Assembly (NCBI GenBank): GCA_012862575.1
Contig: BLSF01000075.1
Coordinates: 1-64,000, forward strand
Source of the DNA: Parietichytrium sp. I65-24A
Taxonomy: Eukaryota; Sar; Bigyra; Thraustochytrida; Thraustochytriidae
DNA: 64,000 bases
Direction: 5' to 3'
The notes beneath the pieces were generated by a model, which saw only the letters and a program-made list of their open reading frames with translations, made no database searches and was not told where the DNA came from. The position numbers and the translations under genes are program-made. The stretch's first letter is position 1. The number at the start of each line of letters is the position of its first letter. Below are positions 30,179 to 41,697 of this stretch, one piece after another.

Positions 30179-30325
30179 TAGTGAGCCTAGTGCTGAGTAT
30201 GGCACTAGGGATAGTACTACTCTACTTTTGTCGTGAAGCCTGAGAAGACAGACTGGAGACTTTCGACGCAGATAGCAGGTGCTAGTAGCACAGTAATGGT
30301 GTTCCTAGCAGACCGTAGTGCTGGA

Positions 30326-30335
30326 GTACTAGTAC
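30326..30335. promoter_or_regulatory. GTACTAGTAC perfect palindrome
   Basis: Two GTACT half-sites meet with no spacer, giving a perfect 10-bp palindrome. A second variant, GTACTGAGTACC, follows at 30805-30816. Confidence 0.3.
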
Positions 30336-31925
30336 CGTGCCTTGTGAAAGGGATTACCATTACCATCCAGATTTCACCTTTGTGTGATAGAAGCTTCACG
30401 CGATGCACGCTTCAAGGTGGACTCACTCACTGTGCTTGTACTTTGGCCAATGGCTTGGCTCGTTCGAGTCATCATCTCCCACACGTTTCGCTGCCTCGTG
30501 CTTTTCATCGAAACAGAAAACATCACAAGGTGTCTCAGTCAATAAAAAATTTAACAAGTGTTCTTGAAGAATATTTCCATGCCCGAAACGTGGACCAGGC
30601 TATCCGGGAGGACACAATTTGCAATGTGGGTAATGTGGTCCTCTTCTTGCCTTGCTCGCACTATTTCAGTTCCCCGAGTGTGTGGTGACTTGTGAACCAA
30701 GGAAGCGGGATCGAAGCCGAATCCACGTCCACAGATGTCCACAGCAACGACGGCCTCCAAAAATTAAAGGCCCGCGGGCCCGAGAGCGAGAACTCTGTGT
30801 CTGTGTACTGAGTACCAAGGCTCAAGTTTCAGAAATTCAGTTTTTAACTTTGACTCCAATACTCCAAGTACCGGTAAAACAAAACAATAAATCGTGGATG
30901 TCTTGCTGCAACAGAGTCAGGCACCCACAAGGAACCAGACATCAATTCCAAGTCCAACATGGTCCTGATTGTGAATTTATTTGCTCGACTTGACTGAATG
31001 GGGGTCGACAGTTTACTAGGATGAACGGAATGGCCACTGCTCATCGCATATCGCATAGGCAGGCCTATTTGAGGAAAACAAACTTGCAACTTCAAGACAG
31101 AAACGCACAAGAGGCAGAAGAAGAAAGTAACATTTTCCAATATTTTCCACGCACACCGACGACGAAAAACGTAGAGTGTACAGAGTGTACCACGCAACGC
31201 AGGCTGTCTAACTGGTAGACTGACTCAGACTTGGCGTCTCACTCGTACTCGCGAGTTTCAACGGCCTGGCTGTCCTGTCTTCATTCAGCGGGGCGCATTT
31301 TCAATGTGACTTCTAGCTGTAGGGAGCAGCCGAAACAACCGAAGCGCAGTCTTTACTTGGTCACTTGGAGCGAGGCGCCAGTGTCATCAGAGTGTCACCA
31401 GAGTGAAGGATGCCAGGATGTGCAGCATGTGCAGGATGGCAAAAAGGCAGCAGTGTCCAGTCTAAAGCGATCGTCATGTGCGGTGAAAGGCATGCACGAA
31501 CTGGTTGAAACAGAGACATGCACCATCAAGTTTGCCATTGCAAAAGCATGGCAGGCCAGTTGGCTTATTAGTCGCACCTCCATCTCCCGAATTCCAAGAC
31601 CAGAGGAGCTGGGACCTGTCGATACAAGACCCGAAAAAATGGGCACTACCAAGCTCTTTAGCGGTGCTTAAGTACTAGTAATCCAGAAGAGGGTCATAGG
31701 TACATGTACAGAATAGCGCACTGATTGACGAGTGCCTCATTTTCATTTTTGATTGATTGAGAATGACTGAGACGATGATTGGGTGTTTGTGAAACTATGG
31801 ACCTGCGCAAGTCCACGCAGCTCAAACCAAGTCTTGAGTCAGCTGCTTAATCTTCGGGCGTGGCGAAGCAAAGGTTTCGCATACTAGCTGGCGTGTCCCA
31901 AGCAAGAAGACAAGGATAGCAAAGA

Positions 31926-32357
31926 ATGGCAGCGCTGCGTACCAAGGTGCTGGTGTACAGCGCCGCCGAAGCTTTGGTCGGGTTCGTGTTCTGGGTGTGG
32001 GCACTAAGCAACAGCGCCAAAAGTGGGTTCGACAGCGGCGTGATCGTCTTCTTGTTTGCGCTTGCCGCCGGAGCAACCGGAATCGTTGCGGCCAGGGCGG
32101 AGAGACCGACTATTCGGCTGCTAAATGTGCACATATTATTGCTTGTCCTTGCGCACGTCTTCATCGGTCTCGCTTACATCGGTGGCGCAGCTCTTGCTCA
32201 CACGTTGCCAGAAAAGGGGACTGGCTTTCTCGTGTATTGTGTCATATTTGCCCTGTTGTGGTTTGGTCTTGGAGTTCCAGTGGTGAAAACTTCTCTTCTT
32301 TTCAAGGCTCAAGCGATGGAAGCTTTGGGCGAAGAACCTGGCCAAGGTCATGTTTAA
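31926..32357 (+). CDS. Small membrane protein with four predicted helices, unknown
   Basis: The 143-residue product has four hydrophobic segments, at about 9-28, 37-57, 67-92 and 101-122. A short N-terminus and a hydrophilic C-tail (ALGEEPGQGHV) lie on one side of the membrane. The first ATG is in good context (AAAGAATGG). I do not recognise the family. The layout and length are like small tetraspan proteins of endomembranes or mitochondria. Support comes from hydrophobicity pattern, codon use and its isolation between non-coding stretches. Confidence 0.65.
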   Translation: MAALRTKVLVYSAAEALVGFVFWVWALSNSAKSGFDSGVIVFLFALAAGATGIVAARAERPTIRLLNVHILLLVLAHVFIGLAYIGGAALAHTLPEKGTGFLVYCVIFALLWFGLGVPVVKTSLLFKAQAMEALGEEPGQGHV

Positions 32358-32668
32358 CTATCTCCTTGGCTTGAATGTTTTTCAAGTCTGCGGTTGGGAC
32401 CGGGATAAAAGCCTCTCCATTTTCTTGTTCTTTGGCCTTCTCGATGTTTGTTTCCCTGCGGTCGCGTCAACCAAATTGTATTTTATTTTGAGACAGTAAA
32501 TCAAATTCATTTTTAAATTTCGTGAATAAGGTCCATACATGATCTATAAATAATGTTGACAGGGAGCGCGAGGAGGGGAGCTACCCCGGTAGCTCTTCTG
32601 CTTCGCTCGGCTCTAAGTTTCGACAGGTCGACGCTGCCTTCCGTGCAAATGGATTCGGATTAACCTCA
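32358..32668. other. Short convergent intergenic region
   Basis: Holds the 3' flanks of the four-helix protein and the hydroxylase genes. T-rich and A-rich patches near 32480-32550 are the only structure. Confidence 0.55.
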
Positions 32669-33553
32669 TTATGCGTTGCATTGCCTTCGCGTAGCCCGGG
32701 TCGCGATCTCTTCCTGCAGTGCCGCGCTCTTGGCCCTAGCATCTCCATCTTTGTCTGCAGGCGCATTTTCACGATAGGCAGTTCCAAGGAGGTTATCCCA
32801 GATTCCGTTCCTCGGCAAAAGTCCAGAGCCAAAGTTGTAATTGAATTTCGTGTGGTGTAACCAGTGGTCGACAGGATCAGCAATGAGCCATGGCCTTGGT
32901 TTCCCCTTTTCATACTCTGCCCCAAATGGCGCGTGCGCTGTGTGCCCTCCAATCGGCGCAACGATTAGAAGCATGCGATGGATGTGGTACATCCAGCTTG
33001 GCGTCGGCACGATTACGAAGGCAAACATTGAAGAAAAGTACAGGGCGCCCTCCAAAGGATGAAATGAGAGACCAGAAAACGTATCTGGATTGAAAGACTC
33101 ATGGTGAATCTTGTGAATATTGCGGTACAAAAACGGGACCTCATGAAGCAATCTGTGAATGAAATAAAAATGTGCGTCACTCCACAACACCAGCCAGATT
33201 ACCAAAGCAAGATTCTCCAGTCTGAAGAGATCCCCCGCTTGTTCGGGAAGCCACTTGAAGATACTATCTTCATCTGTTGTGGTAAAACAGCCATTCAGAA
33301 ACCCGCCTTTTGCAGCAGAAACCACGCACAGATCCATCAGCCAGGCTAGTAGAACGTTCTCCACGCATCTCCAAAGCTCCTTGCGAACCAACTGCGGCGG
33401 GGGGTATTTGTTCTTCGAAAGCTTGCGCTCAGCGAGAACAGTTGGTCTCCAACCATAATAGATGCAGAACACAGCTCCGTAGGTGCTGGCGAACGTAGCC
33501 AGATGCAACGCCAGCGAGGACGCCGCGTAGCTGTACGGTGGTAAAAAGTCCAT
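32669..33553 (-). CDS. Fatty acid hydroxylase / sterol desaturase superfamily protein
   Basis: A membrane di-iron oxygenase of 294 residues. The three histidine clusters that hold the iron pair are present: HFYFIHRLLH (about 130-141), HKIHH (about 149-153) with the following SGLSFHPLEG, and DHWLHHTKFNYNFG (about 230-243). Hydrophobic segments lie near residues 10-35, 65-85, 113-130 and 165-200. The superfamily includes C4-methylsterol oxidase, C5-sterol desaturase, fatty acid 2-hydroxylase and related enzymes of the endoplasmic reticulum. The sequence DAHFYFIHRLLH...HKIHHES fits the sterol branch, but the reaction cannot be fixed. The start is the first ATG. No intron. Confidence 0.88.
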   Translation of the reverse strand: MDFLPPYSYAASSLALHLATFASTYGAVFCIYYGWRPTVLAERKLSKNKYPPPQLVRKELWRCVENVLLAWLMDLCVVSAAKGGFLNGCFTTTDEDSIFKWLPEQAGDLFRLENLALVIWLVLWSDAHFYFIHRLLHEVPFLYRNIHKIHHESFNPDTFSGLSFHPLEGALYFSSMFAFVIVPTPSWMYHIHRMLLIVAPIGGHTAHAPFGAEYEKGKPRPWLIADPVDHWLHHTKFNYNFGSGLLPRNGIWDNLLGTAYRENAPADKDGDARAKSAALQEEIATRATRRQCNA

Positions 33554-34291
33554 CACTGCTCAGTCTGTGTACCGGTGGACTGGATCCCGCTTGGCAAGAA
33601 GCTGCCCTCGAACGAACTTGCAATGACACAAGGAAACCGTTCACCCGCTTGTGGCGAATCTTGTGGGCCCCTCGGTGTGCTAAGTCACTTTCTGAGAGGC
33701 TTCTGCGGCAACTGAGTTTCGAGACTGGCCTCTGCACACTCCGGGCGCCACGGTCACGGTGGCGACCTTGGGAATCGGATCTGGGGACATGGAAACTTGA
33801 AGGTGGGACAATTATCGCTATCTTTTTCGAACTGATTTCAATTGAGAGCGGACGAGAGGAGTGATAGAGTCGTGAGTGCTCTCGTGAGGGACTCAGGCCC
33901 CTCAAACCAACCTTTCGCAAGATTTGCGCAAACGTTTCTGTTGGGTACTAGTAGTACACTCACCTTGCACACTACGCTCTGCTGGTAGTACCCAGTACTC
34001 ACTGTCAGTCTCAGGGACGCTCATATCTTCCACTCACAGTCAGTAGTAGTAGTACCAAGTACTTTTTACACAAACGATGACAACTTCGAACGGATCGTTT
34101 TTGAACTTTGTTAGACTTCGTCTCCAAAGAGCGTGCGAACGATGGAGCGGCGAGTCGCGCTAGCCCAAGATTCGCCAAATGATCGAGAAGAGAAAAATTG
34201 TCTTTACCATTGTATATACTTTCTCTGAAATCCACATTTTCAATCACATAGGAAACATGTCGCCAAGGCTTTTCAAATATGAAGCAGCAGC
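33554..34291. other. Hydroxylase promoter region
   Basis: Contains TGTACCGGTGG near the hydroxylase start (33567-33577), a cluster of GTACT/AGTAC motifs (33945-33959, 33983-33999, 34051-34063) and the 3' flank of the ZC2HC1-like gene. No gene is apparent. Confidence 0.5.
33945..34063. promoter_or_regulatory. Cluster of GTACT/AGTAC motifs
   Basis: Three motif blocks within 120 bp: GTACTAGTAGTACAC (33945-33959), GGTAGTACCCAGTACTC (33983-33999) and AGTACCAAGTACT (34051-34063). They lie about 400-510 bp upstream of the hydroxylase start. Confidence 0.3.
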
Positions 34292-37072
34292 TCACCGCTT
34301 GACTGCCTTGCTGCTCGAATTGCGCCCAGAACCACGTATTAGACGAGTTGGCTTTGCCTTCTGAGTCTTACACTTGGGAATATGTCGCTCAGCTGCGTGC
34401 TCGTTGAAGGATCGCCCGCAGTGTGGACAAGGGACATAATCATTATTCGTATCCGCAGGAGGAGGCGGAAGACTTGCAAGGTCTTTTCCCTCCGCCTGCG
34501 CCTGCGCAAGTACTTTGTTATACTTCATAGCTTCCCTAAGAGCTTGCGATTGCTGCTTCCATTTGTTTCCGCCTTTCTTCTTGGTTTCTGCAGCAGGTGC
34601 TGCTTGCTTGCTTTTGCGCATTGCGTTGTTAACCACCCGCGCATCGTCCGCATTTTGAATGGCGCCTTGAATGCGCGCCTTGGATGCGTCAAAAGTCTTT
34701 CTCTTCGTTTGAAATACCTTTTGGCAAAGCTTCTCGTGTTTGGCTAGTGCGTTCTCGTTGAACGACCTTCCGCAACTAGAACACTCGTGAAGTTGTTGCG
34801 GAGCCGCGTGCTCTGGGATGCCCAAAGCAACAGCTCCACCGACAGCTGCATCTTCGCTGTGAACGTTCTCTTTGCTTTGTTCAAAGCCCGGCGCTCCGCG
34901 TTCTGACTGTCGGTGTTGCGAATGTGCAGCTTGTTGCTGAGGAGGGGTTCTCTGACGGCTCATGGCCTGGTGGCTTTGATCATGTCCTTGGTATCTATCG
35001 TGCTGATCCGAGCCATGGCGGGTAACCGGCGCCGAGTCTTCCTGAGGCATGTACATGCCCCGGTACTGTACATTCACAGGCCCAGAGCGCTCAGCCGAAC
35101 CACGTGATCCAGTGTCGGCATTGTGTCCTCTATTTGGTGGCATTTGATGTTGCCGAGCGAAGTGGCCATTGGAGGTCTCACGGGGCGGGTTACTGCGACG
35201 TGATTGGGCTTGGTCGATAAAATCGCCCATTCCGCCACGCAATTCGTCACGCATCTGACTTACTCGCGCTGTCCCGTCGTCGCCTCCACGACTTGACCCA
35301 GGCCTTCTCTGCGAGTGAGGATGGAAATCATCTTGAGCGTGTCGGGGAGCTCTCTCATCCTGAGCAAAATCGTTGGACCACTCCGGCTGTGCGCCACCCC
35401 TGCTACCTCTGCTTGGCATGGTTTTGGCAGCCTGAGGCAACTCCTCTTCCGCGAAAGGACCGGGCTCTTCGGCTCCTAGGCCTTCACCATCTCCAAACTC
35501 TGAGTTCCATGGCGGCCTTTTAGCTACGTTCGGCTTGCGACGGCTTCCAGGCTTACCTGCTCTTCTTGGGGCTGGCTGCCGCTCTGCAGGTGCCGGTTGG
35601 CCTTGGTCGTCATCAAAACGCGAAGGCGACGAAGAAGAAGAAGAAGAGAACGCAGACGGTTCCTTTGGGGCGACTCGCATAGACGAAAATTCGCTACACT
35701 GCGGACATTGGCATCCACTCTGTCTTGTGCATGCATTAGACGAACCGGTTGCTGCTCTTGGAGCCGGCGCGTTCCCGCCGTCTAGTCTAGGCCTGGCAGA
35801 TGCTGATCTTGACTGCGCATCTGGACCTTCGCCTGAAGGTCCTTCATTGTTGCTTGAATCAAAGGTTCGCCGCGGTCCTGCGCTTCTTGAATGCTGGCCG
35901 CGGTTCCCCGCTAGTTGTTGCGGCTGCTGGTCAACACCTCTTTCATCAACCTGGCCCGAATAGCCTTTCCCATCGTGCTGGTGATCATGATAACTTTGGC
36001 GAGTTTGCTGCCCAACGTTACCTCCCATGCCATTGCTCCCTTGCCGGTAGCCGCCATCCACACCAGCTTGACGGGCACTTTGATTTCTCGAGCTGGAAGC
36101 TGCAAATTCATAAGACATGTCACAAGGGTCGTTGTCAACATCGTCATGGTAGCCATGACCGTGACGGCTCATCTCGTCCGAAAGAGCATCGTAGCCTCCC
36201 TGTCTCGGTGCCGGATGCATTTGAGCTGCCCCTCCATTATAAGCCCTTCCAGATTGGCGCTGCTGATAATGACCACCTCCACCCGGAGGGTACCCGCCGT
36301 GTTGACTCGTTGGCAGTGAATAGGGATCTGCTACACGCGGGGAAACGTACTCTGGATATCCTGGCTCGCCATTGTATCCACCGCGATGCCCGTGAGAGAA
36401 CTGATTGCGCGGTTGGCTATGCGGCGGGTACCTCTGATACTGTTGCTCAGGAGGCATTTGATTGCCATACGGTTGATCCCGATAGTTATTTGACATGTAC
36501 GGCTGACGCTGTTGGTAGTCCTGCGGATAATGTTGCATCGGCTGCTGCTGATGATGCGGCGGATACCCATACCCATTCTGTGCATGCTCGTACGGAGCCT
36601 GATTGTGGGAGCCTGAGTAGTATCCCCGCGATGCAATCATTTGGCCTGCGCTGTTGACTGCACTGGGCGCGCTTGGGCGATGGCTCCGCGGTTTCGAGTT
36701 TTTCATGGCATGCGGCATCCCTCCAAAGCCGTCATTGCCGCTTCCATGGCTTGCGAAACTCCCAGCACTTGGTTTTCGGTTCATCTCGCTGTGCTGCTGA
36801 GGTTCTTGTTCTTCTTCGCGAGGCTGTGTAAAGTGAAAGTCGCGAAGATAGTCTTGCGAATACTCCGAGACCCCTCCGGGAAGTTTGCTAGACCCAACGC
36901 TCGGCTCGTAATCATTAAACTTTTGCGGAGCGAATGTGCACTCCGAGTCAACCGTGCCTCGCTTCCGCTCTTCCCGCAATTGCTTTGCTCGGTTGATTTT
37001 CGCTTGCCTCTCAGCAGCCCAGTCTTTTGCAGCGCTCGCGTTTCGATTGGAATATTTGGTGGAATAGCTCAT
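34292..37072 (-). CDS. ZC2HC1-like protein with two C2HC zinc fingers and a long disordered region
   Basis: The 926-residue product starts at the first ATG with SYSTKYSNRN...KDWAAERQAKINRAKQLREERK, a basic helix, then ECTFAPQKF. Residues ~60-740 are low-complexity (Gln, His, Tyr, Pro, Gly, Ser, Arg) and surely disordered. Two C2HC fingers of the ZC2HC1 (FAM164) kind follow: CSSCGRSFNENALAKHEKLC at about 762-781 and CPHCGRSFNEHAAERHIPKC at about 880-899. The basic linker (KRKTFDASKARIQG) matches the family too. ZC2HC1 proteins are linked to cilia in some lineages, but the biochemical role is not settled. The disordered region contains RG/RxG and QYPP repeats that may favour RNA-granule partitioning; this is inference. 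Confidence 0.85.
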   Translation of the reverse strand: MSYSTKYSNRNASAAKDWAAERQAKINRAKQLREERKRGTVDSECTFAPQKFNDYEPSVGSSKLPGGVSEYSQDYLRDFHFTQPREEEQEPQQHSEMNRKPSAGSFASHGSGNDGFGGMPHAMKNSKPRSHRPSAPSAVNSAGQMIASRGYYSGSHNQAPYEHAQNGYGYPPHHQQQPMQHYPQDYQQRQPYMSNNYRDQPYGNQMPPEQQYQRYPPHSQPRNQFSHGHRGGYNGEPGYPEYVSPRVADPYSLPTSQHGGYPPGGGGHYQQRQSGRAYNGGAAQMHPAPRQGGYDALSDEMSRHGHGYHDDVDNDPCDMSYEFAASSSRNQSARQAGVDGGYRQGSNGMGGNVGQQTRQSYHDHQHDGKGYSGQVDERGVDQQPQQLAGNRGQHSRSAGPRRTFDSSNNEGPSGEGPDAQSRSASARPRLDGGNAPAPRAATGSSNACTRQSGCQCPQCSEFSSMRVAPKEPSAFSSSSSSSPSRFDDDQGQPAPAERQPAPRRAGKPGSRRKPNVAKRPPWNSEFGDGEGLGAEEPGPFAEEELPQAAKTMPSRGSRGGAQPEWSNDFAQDERAPRHAQDDFHPHSQRRPGSSRGGDDGTARVSQMRDELRGGMGDFIDQAQSRRSNPPRETSNGHFARQHQMPPNRGHNADTGSRGSAERSGPVNVQYRGMYMPQEDSAPVTRHGSDQHDRYQGHDQSHQAMSRQRTPPQQQAAHSQHRQSERGAPGFEQSKENVHSEDAAVGGAVALGIPEHAAPQQLHECSSCGRSFNENALAKHEKLCQKVFQTKRKTFDASKARIQGAIQNADDARVVNNAMRKSKQAAPAAETKKKGGNKWKQQSQALREAMKYNKVLAQAQAEGKDLASLPPPPADTNNDYVPCPHCGRSFNEHAAERHIPKCKTQKAKPTRLIRGSGRNSSSKAVKR

Positions 37073-37668
37073 CGTCCTGCTCACAACACAGCCTGTCGAG
37101 CGCAATTCTATGTTGAGATAAAGGAGCGCAGTTCTCCAGTTAGCTGTCGGAAGACAACCCGAGAGAACGAAAAAAAAAAAAAAAGTCTCGCTCTGCGCTA
37201 ACCTGTGGCCAGCTGCTTTGGGGCGCCCTGACCCTTGTCTGCTAAATAACCTTCCGCACCTTCACGAGCCAAGTTGTTCGCTTTCACGCTTCGCAAACCG
37301 ACGTTCGTCGTTGCTCTGTGCTGATCCGAGAGCCTCCAAAGCTACCCGGGCAGCAGATGCCCCTATCCTTCCCCGCCGTTTCGTCTCTCCGCTTGCGCGT
37401 CTCTTGCTCGCTCTCTCGCCTTGACTTGACTTGCTCTGCCCTCTCCCTCTGCCCTCTCGGCGCTAGGTGGCACTGGTGACTGTTGAAATTCTGCACGTTG
37501 AACACCCGGAGCCAAGGCCATTTCAGCCTCAGTGGGATCAGTGGGGATCAGTTAGGACTCGGAGGAACTTTATCTAACGGGCTCTTTCAGCGGAAAAGGT
37601 GGAAATGTCTAAAGTAGGAAGATGTCTAAGTCGATTAATATATAACGAACTAAGGATGAGCAGGAATG
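37073..37668. other. Promoter of the ZC2HC1-like gene and importin 3' flank
   Basis: About 600 bp with a run of about 16 As (37169-37184). No gene is apparent. Confidence 0.55.
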
Positions 37669-40600
37669 CTACAAAACGCGTTCCAACTCTGCCTTCAAGT
37701 TTGAGGGCAGCTGATTGAGGCAACCTTGCAGAACTTGACGGTCCAGCGACACGATCAGGTTCCGCGCGACTGAAGGCAAAGCAACGATTGAAGCTCGATC
37801 CAGAAGTTCAACATCTTCATCATCGTCTCCACCGTCACCTTTCTCAGCTTTGCTTCGGATTTCCAACAGAGACCCGAGAACCCGAACGACAAGACCAAGG
37901 TTTTCCCTGTTTGCTCCAAAGAGGTTTGAGTCGTTATTAGAAACAAGGTCAATGAGCAAATGATGGGAATATCGAGCCTCGGACTGGTCAGAGCGTAGAG
38001 GCAAGTTCGACAACCAAAGCGTGAATATCTTAAATGATGGGACGCATTCAGGATAAAGCTTTGCAATCCTTCCGAGAGCAGAGACTGCATTTTCGAGAAC
38101 GTCATCACTTTCGCCGTCCTCATCAGCATCATCAACCTGCTGCTCCTGCGAGCGCTGCATCACCAGCCGCGACAGGAGCTCTGCAACATTTGATGCGTGC
38201 GAGCTGAAAAAGCTGTGGTGGTGTTGCGCAATCTGAGCAAGCCCGAACGCACAAGTCTGTTTCATGCCATCAGACTCCGCGTCGACTCCCTCGAGCAAAG
38301 CAGGAAAGCAAACTTCGAGAAATTTTGACGCATTGGAACCGCAAAACTGAAGGATGTCGACATAAGTGCACAACGCATTCAACTGGACTGCGGGGAGAGA
38401 GCGTGAGCGCACAATCGTCACAAACACCGGATGAACAATTGATTCGAAAAGTGGAAGCACGGCAGCGGGGTCGCTTTTGATGATCCATCCAATGCTGTCA
38501 ATGATGTCCGTCGAAAACGACTCTTCGTCTTCATTCAGCTCTTCCATGAGTTCCGCAATATCCTCTTCTTCGTACCCCTCTGCCGCGAATGCATCAGCAG
38601 CTAAAGCTCGACGCTGTACGCTTAACGCGAAAACGTCACGCAGAATTGTCAGCCAGCTCGGCAGGAGCTGCGCTGGAGGGACCAAGGTTGGTTTCGGCCA
38701 TTCGCCTTGGTCATTCAGCTCCTCTGAACCTGATGTGTAGCAAATCCGCATGCACGTTTCGAAAGCACCTGCAAAGCCCTCTCGTTGCATCCCCCGAGTA
38801 TCGAACTCCTTTGGATCGCCGTCATCAGCCGGATCACTCGCTTTCTGCAAAGCAGTGAGAAGCTGGCAAGCTATCGTGACCAAGATCTTTTGAGCGGGCT
38901 CCATGGAGTGTCCCTGTCGAAAGAGAGACTCCCAGGTTGCTTTGAGCAAAGCTGCTGCTGCGTTGGCAGCGTCAATCGCAGCTTCGACGTTGAGATTGTC
39001 GCTAATTGCTGGAAGCACGACCTGGAAGCACTGATCAAGATAAGGTGCCATCTCCGCACCGAGTGTGTCCGCTAAAGCCTGTAGACAAACGAGAGCGTCG
39101 ATTTGAACGTAAATCGCATAGATATTCGTGCTTACGAGAAATGTGCCCGCGCCACGTACTTGGTGTACTAGAGACACGCGTCCACTTTCCTCGGCTGCGG
39201 TCTTCAAGCCCTCTGAAAGGTTTGCTGAGGACCCTGCTGCGTCTTGGTCTGCAACGTCCTGAATCTCCGTGTTCGACGCGCACTTGATTCCGGCAAACAC
39301 GATTGGAAGAGCTTTGTCCAAGTACTTGGCAAAGTCGGTCCCCAAAACGCCTGCTACTTTGCTGAAAAACACGAAAATTCCTTCCAGCTGAGACAGTTTT
39401 GCCTCGCTCTGGAAGAGAAGCTGCATCAGCTCGTCCGCATCCCTTTGAAATCGCTCCTTGCCAACGGCGGCTGCGATGGATCCAACGCAGGACATTGCAG
39501 CTGCGCGCAGTTCATCTGCTCCAAGCCCGGAATGCCCGGCGGCTGTGCTAGAGTTTGCCGAAGTTTCAGGATTTGCAATGAAATGCTTGATGCCTGGAAC
39601 AAGATCGTCATAGAATTGGGAAAACGACTCGCCGATGAACAGAGCAAGAGCACTAAGGGCAGTAAGTGCGTCTTCTTGCACAGCCAATGTTCCCTGATTC
39701 AAAGAACGGACGACAGCCTGCAGAAACAATCTTTGTTGATGCTCTTCAAGCGATTCGACGCGCTCATCTTTTGCAAAGAAAGCAGCAAGAAATTGGAAGG
39801 CAGCGCAGAGCACGGTGTTGACGCTATTGGGGTTGCCGAGTACGTAAGTTAGCATTTCTAAAGCAAATTCGCAGCGCTGAGGATGCAAAGCTTGCGTAAA
39901 CGAGCCTTTCATGCCTTCAGCTTGGACCATCTCGTGTAAGCTGGCAATCGCCATGTGAACCACTCGACTCTCGGAATCCTGGAAGAGATGCTTCGTATTG
40001 CCCAACACCGCATCGAGGTTCTGCGCTAGAACCTTGCCGCAAGGACGTGCAAGCGCTCCAACAATGGAGATCGAAGCCATCCTCTCCGCCCAGTTCGAGC
40101 TTTGAAGGCCAGGGCCGATGGACTGAAAGACAAACTTGACGAAACTCTCTTGATCGCAATGATGTTCCGCAACGACGCGTAAAGCGTCGATCGAGAGACC
40201 TCGCAGTCCAGGCGTCGAGGACATAAGCATGTCTTCAGGTACCACGACCATGTCGTTATTCCAATCGTCAAGCCAGGTTTGATCATCGCACTGCAAGCGC
40301 ACCAAAAGTTGCAACACGTTACCAACAAACGCCGTGTCCCGGCTGATGGTCTTGCCTCGTTTGGCGTAGATATCCACAAAAATGCCCAGTGCCAAGGACC
40401 GGCTGTCGTCTTCCAACTGGCGGCTCTCAGCAATCTGCAGTAATGACATGCACGTTTCTCTCAGAGACTTGTCTATACCAACCATGAACTTTGCGATCAA
40501 GGCACGGAAGCTTTGCAATGCCGTCGTGGTCAAAGAAGAATCCGAGGAGGTGGCATCTTGCGTTAGCCCGCTGACCGCGGCCTGCATAATTAATGGGATA

Positions 40601-41321
40601 ACTTCCTCGACAAACTGCTTCAGCTCGTGCGACTTGGGGCTACTTAGTAGAACGGAGCAAGTTGCGTCAGAAGCTGCGAGTTTGCACTCCAGATCCTCAC
40701 TTTGTTCCAGGCAAGACTTGAGAACAGAAATGGTCTGCGAAAAGTGGTTTTCGACAGCAGCAAAATTGAATTCGGCCAGTTTTCCGAGTAAAAATAGCGC
40801 TACTGGACGCATTTTAGGTTCGCATTCCTGTAGCCATTTGATCGCCCAGGGCACGAGATCAGAGTACTGTGCTAGCTCTGATGGAGGGAAGCCAACGATG
40901 GCGTGGACAAGTTTGCGGCCCACATTAGTCCCTTTCTCCCTCTGCAACGCCGTGCAAAGCGCATTTTTTGCGGCGACCTTCATTCCAGGATCGACGGAAT
41001 CCCACAAGGTGGGTTTTTTCGCCATTTGTCGAAACAAGACGGCAGCAATGGATTTCACGGCACCATCAGCATCGCCATTCAAAACTGCTGCAAGTAATTC
41101 GACAGTCTAGTGCATTGTGCAATTGAGGCCAAAAAAAAAAGATGGAAACACCTTCGAGTCAGAAAATCCAGAGTTCAAATAAATGCGAGAATGAAAGCTC
41201 AACTCACCTGTGCCGCGTTCGCGCCGACAAGCCGCTCGTACTCCGCCTCTGCCCGCTGCCGAGCATCGTTTTCGGCAGAAAGGAGAAGCCGCAGCAACTC
41301 GGTGAACTGTTTGGAGTCCAT
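37669..41321 (-). CDS. Importin-beta family karyopherin, IPO4/IPO5-like
   Basis: Two exons, 41321-41208 and 41106-37669, give 1183 residues. The 38-residue first exon (MDSKQFTELLRLLL...NDARQRAEAEYERLV) ends in CAG before GTGAGT; the second begins with TVELLAAVL after TAG. Joined, they form the first HEAT repeat typical of importins, where LLxxNDxxRxxAExxY is the usual opening. The rest is a series of HEAT repeats throughout, including an acidic loop (EEEDIAELMEELNEDEE, about 860) and another near residue 1040. Length and the N-terminal AAVLFRQMAKKPTLW...KNALCTALQREKG block fit the IPO4/Kap123 and IPO5/Kap121 groups, which carry ribosomal proteins and histones into the nucleus. I cannot decide between the two. 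Confidence 0.88.
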
Positions 41322-41682
41322 CGCGAGAAAAGAGATCGCAAGCTTAACAGCCAAGGTATGTGATGTTGCGGCAGTCACTGGTGTTGTGGAACACGCGCTC
41401 GGTCAGCGAAAATCTACTGTGTTTTGCACGAGAGCGCTCTTTCGAGATTGGGCTTCAGCCTGCGCGCTGTGGGCTCCTGACCTTTGCTCCGCTCTGCGCT
41501 CCTCCTTTTTTCAAAATTTGAATGCGTGAATGTTCTGAACGAATGAATGAATTCTTCATGCCTCTAAGGTTATGTTAATGACAGTCAGTATCCCACTATC
41601 CTACGGTTCAGCCGAGGTCCCTCTACAGTATCCAATAGTGTTTATAAGATTCAAAGGAATTTGAAATAATCCATACCGGCCC

Positions 41683-41697
41683 GAGTATCGATACTGA
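41683..41697. promoter_or_regulatory. GAGTATCGATACTGA motif, copy 1
   Basis: Contains the perfect 12-bp palindrome AGTATCGATACT. An identical 15-base copy lies at 42314-42328 in the same divergent intergenic region. Confidence 0.35.

Larger units (their letters stand above)
29110..31925. other. 2.8-kb gene-poor stretch
   Basis: I see no supportable gene. It holds a CT tract (29610-29632), an ACAG repeat (29879-29908) and several GTACT/AGTAC motifs (30161-30178, 30326-30335, 30805-30816, 31674-31679). Short open frames of up to 182 codons on both strands show low complexity and no domain. It serves as the divergent promoter region of the carrier and the four-helix membrane protein. Confidence 0.5.

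Noticed and set aside
31231-31671. 146-codon open frame before the four-helix protein
   Set aside because: No recognisable domain or start context; a similar frame exists on the other strand.
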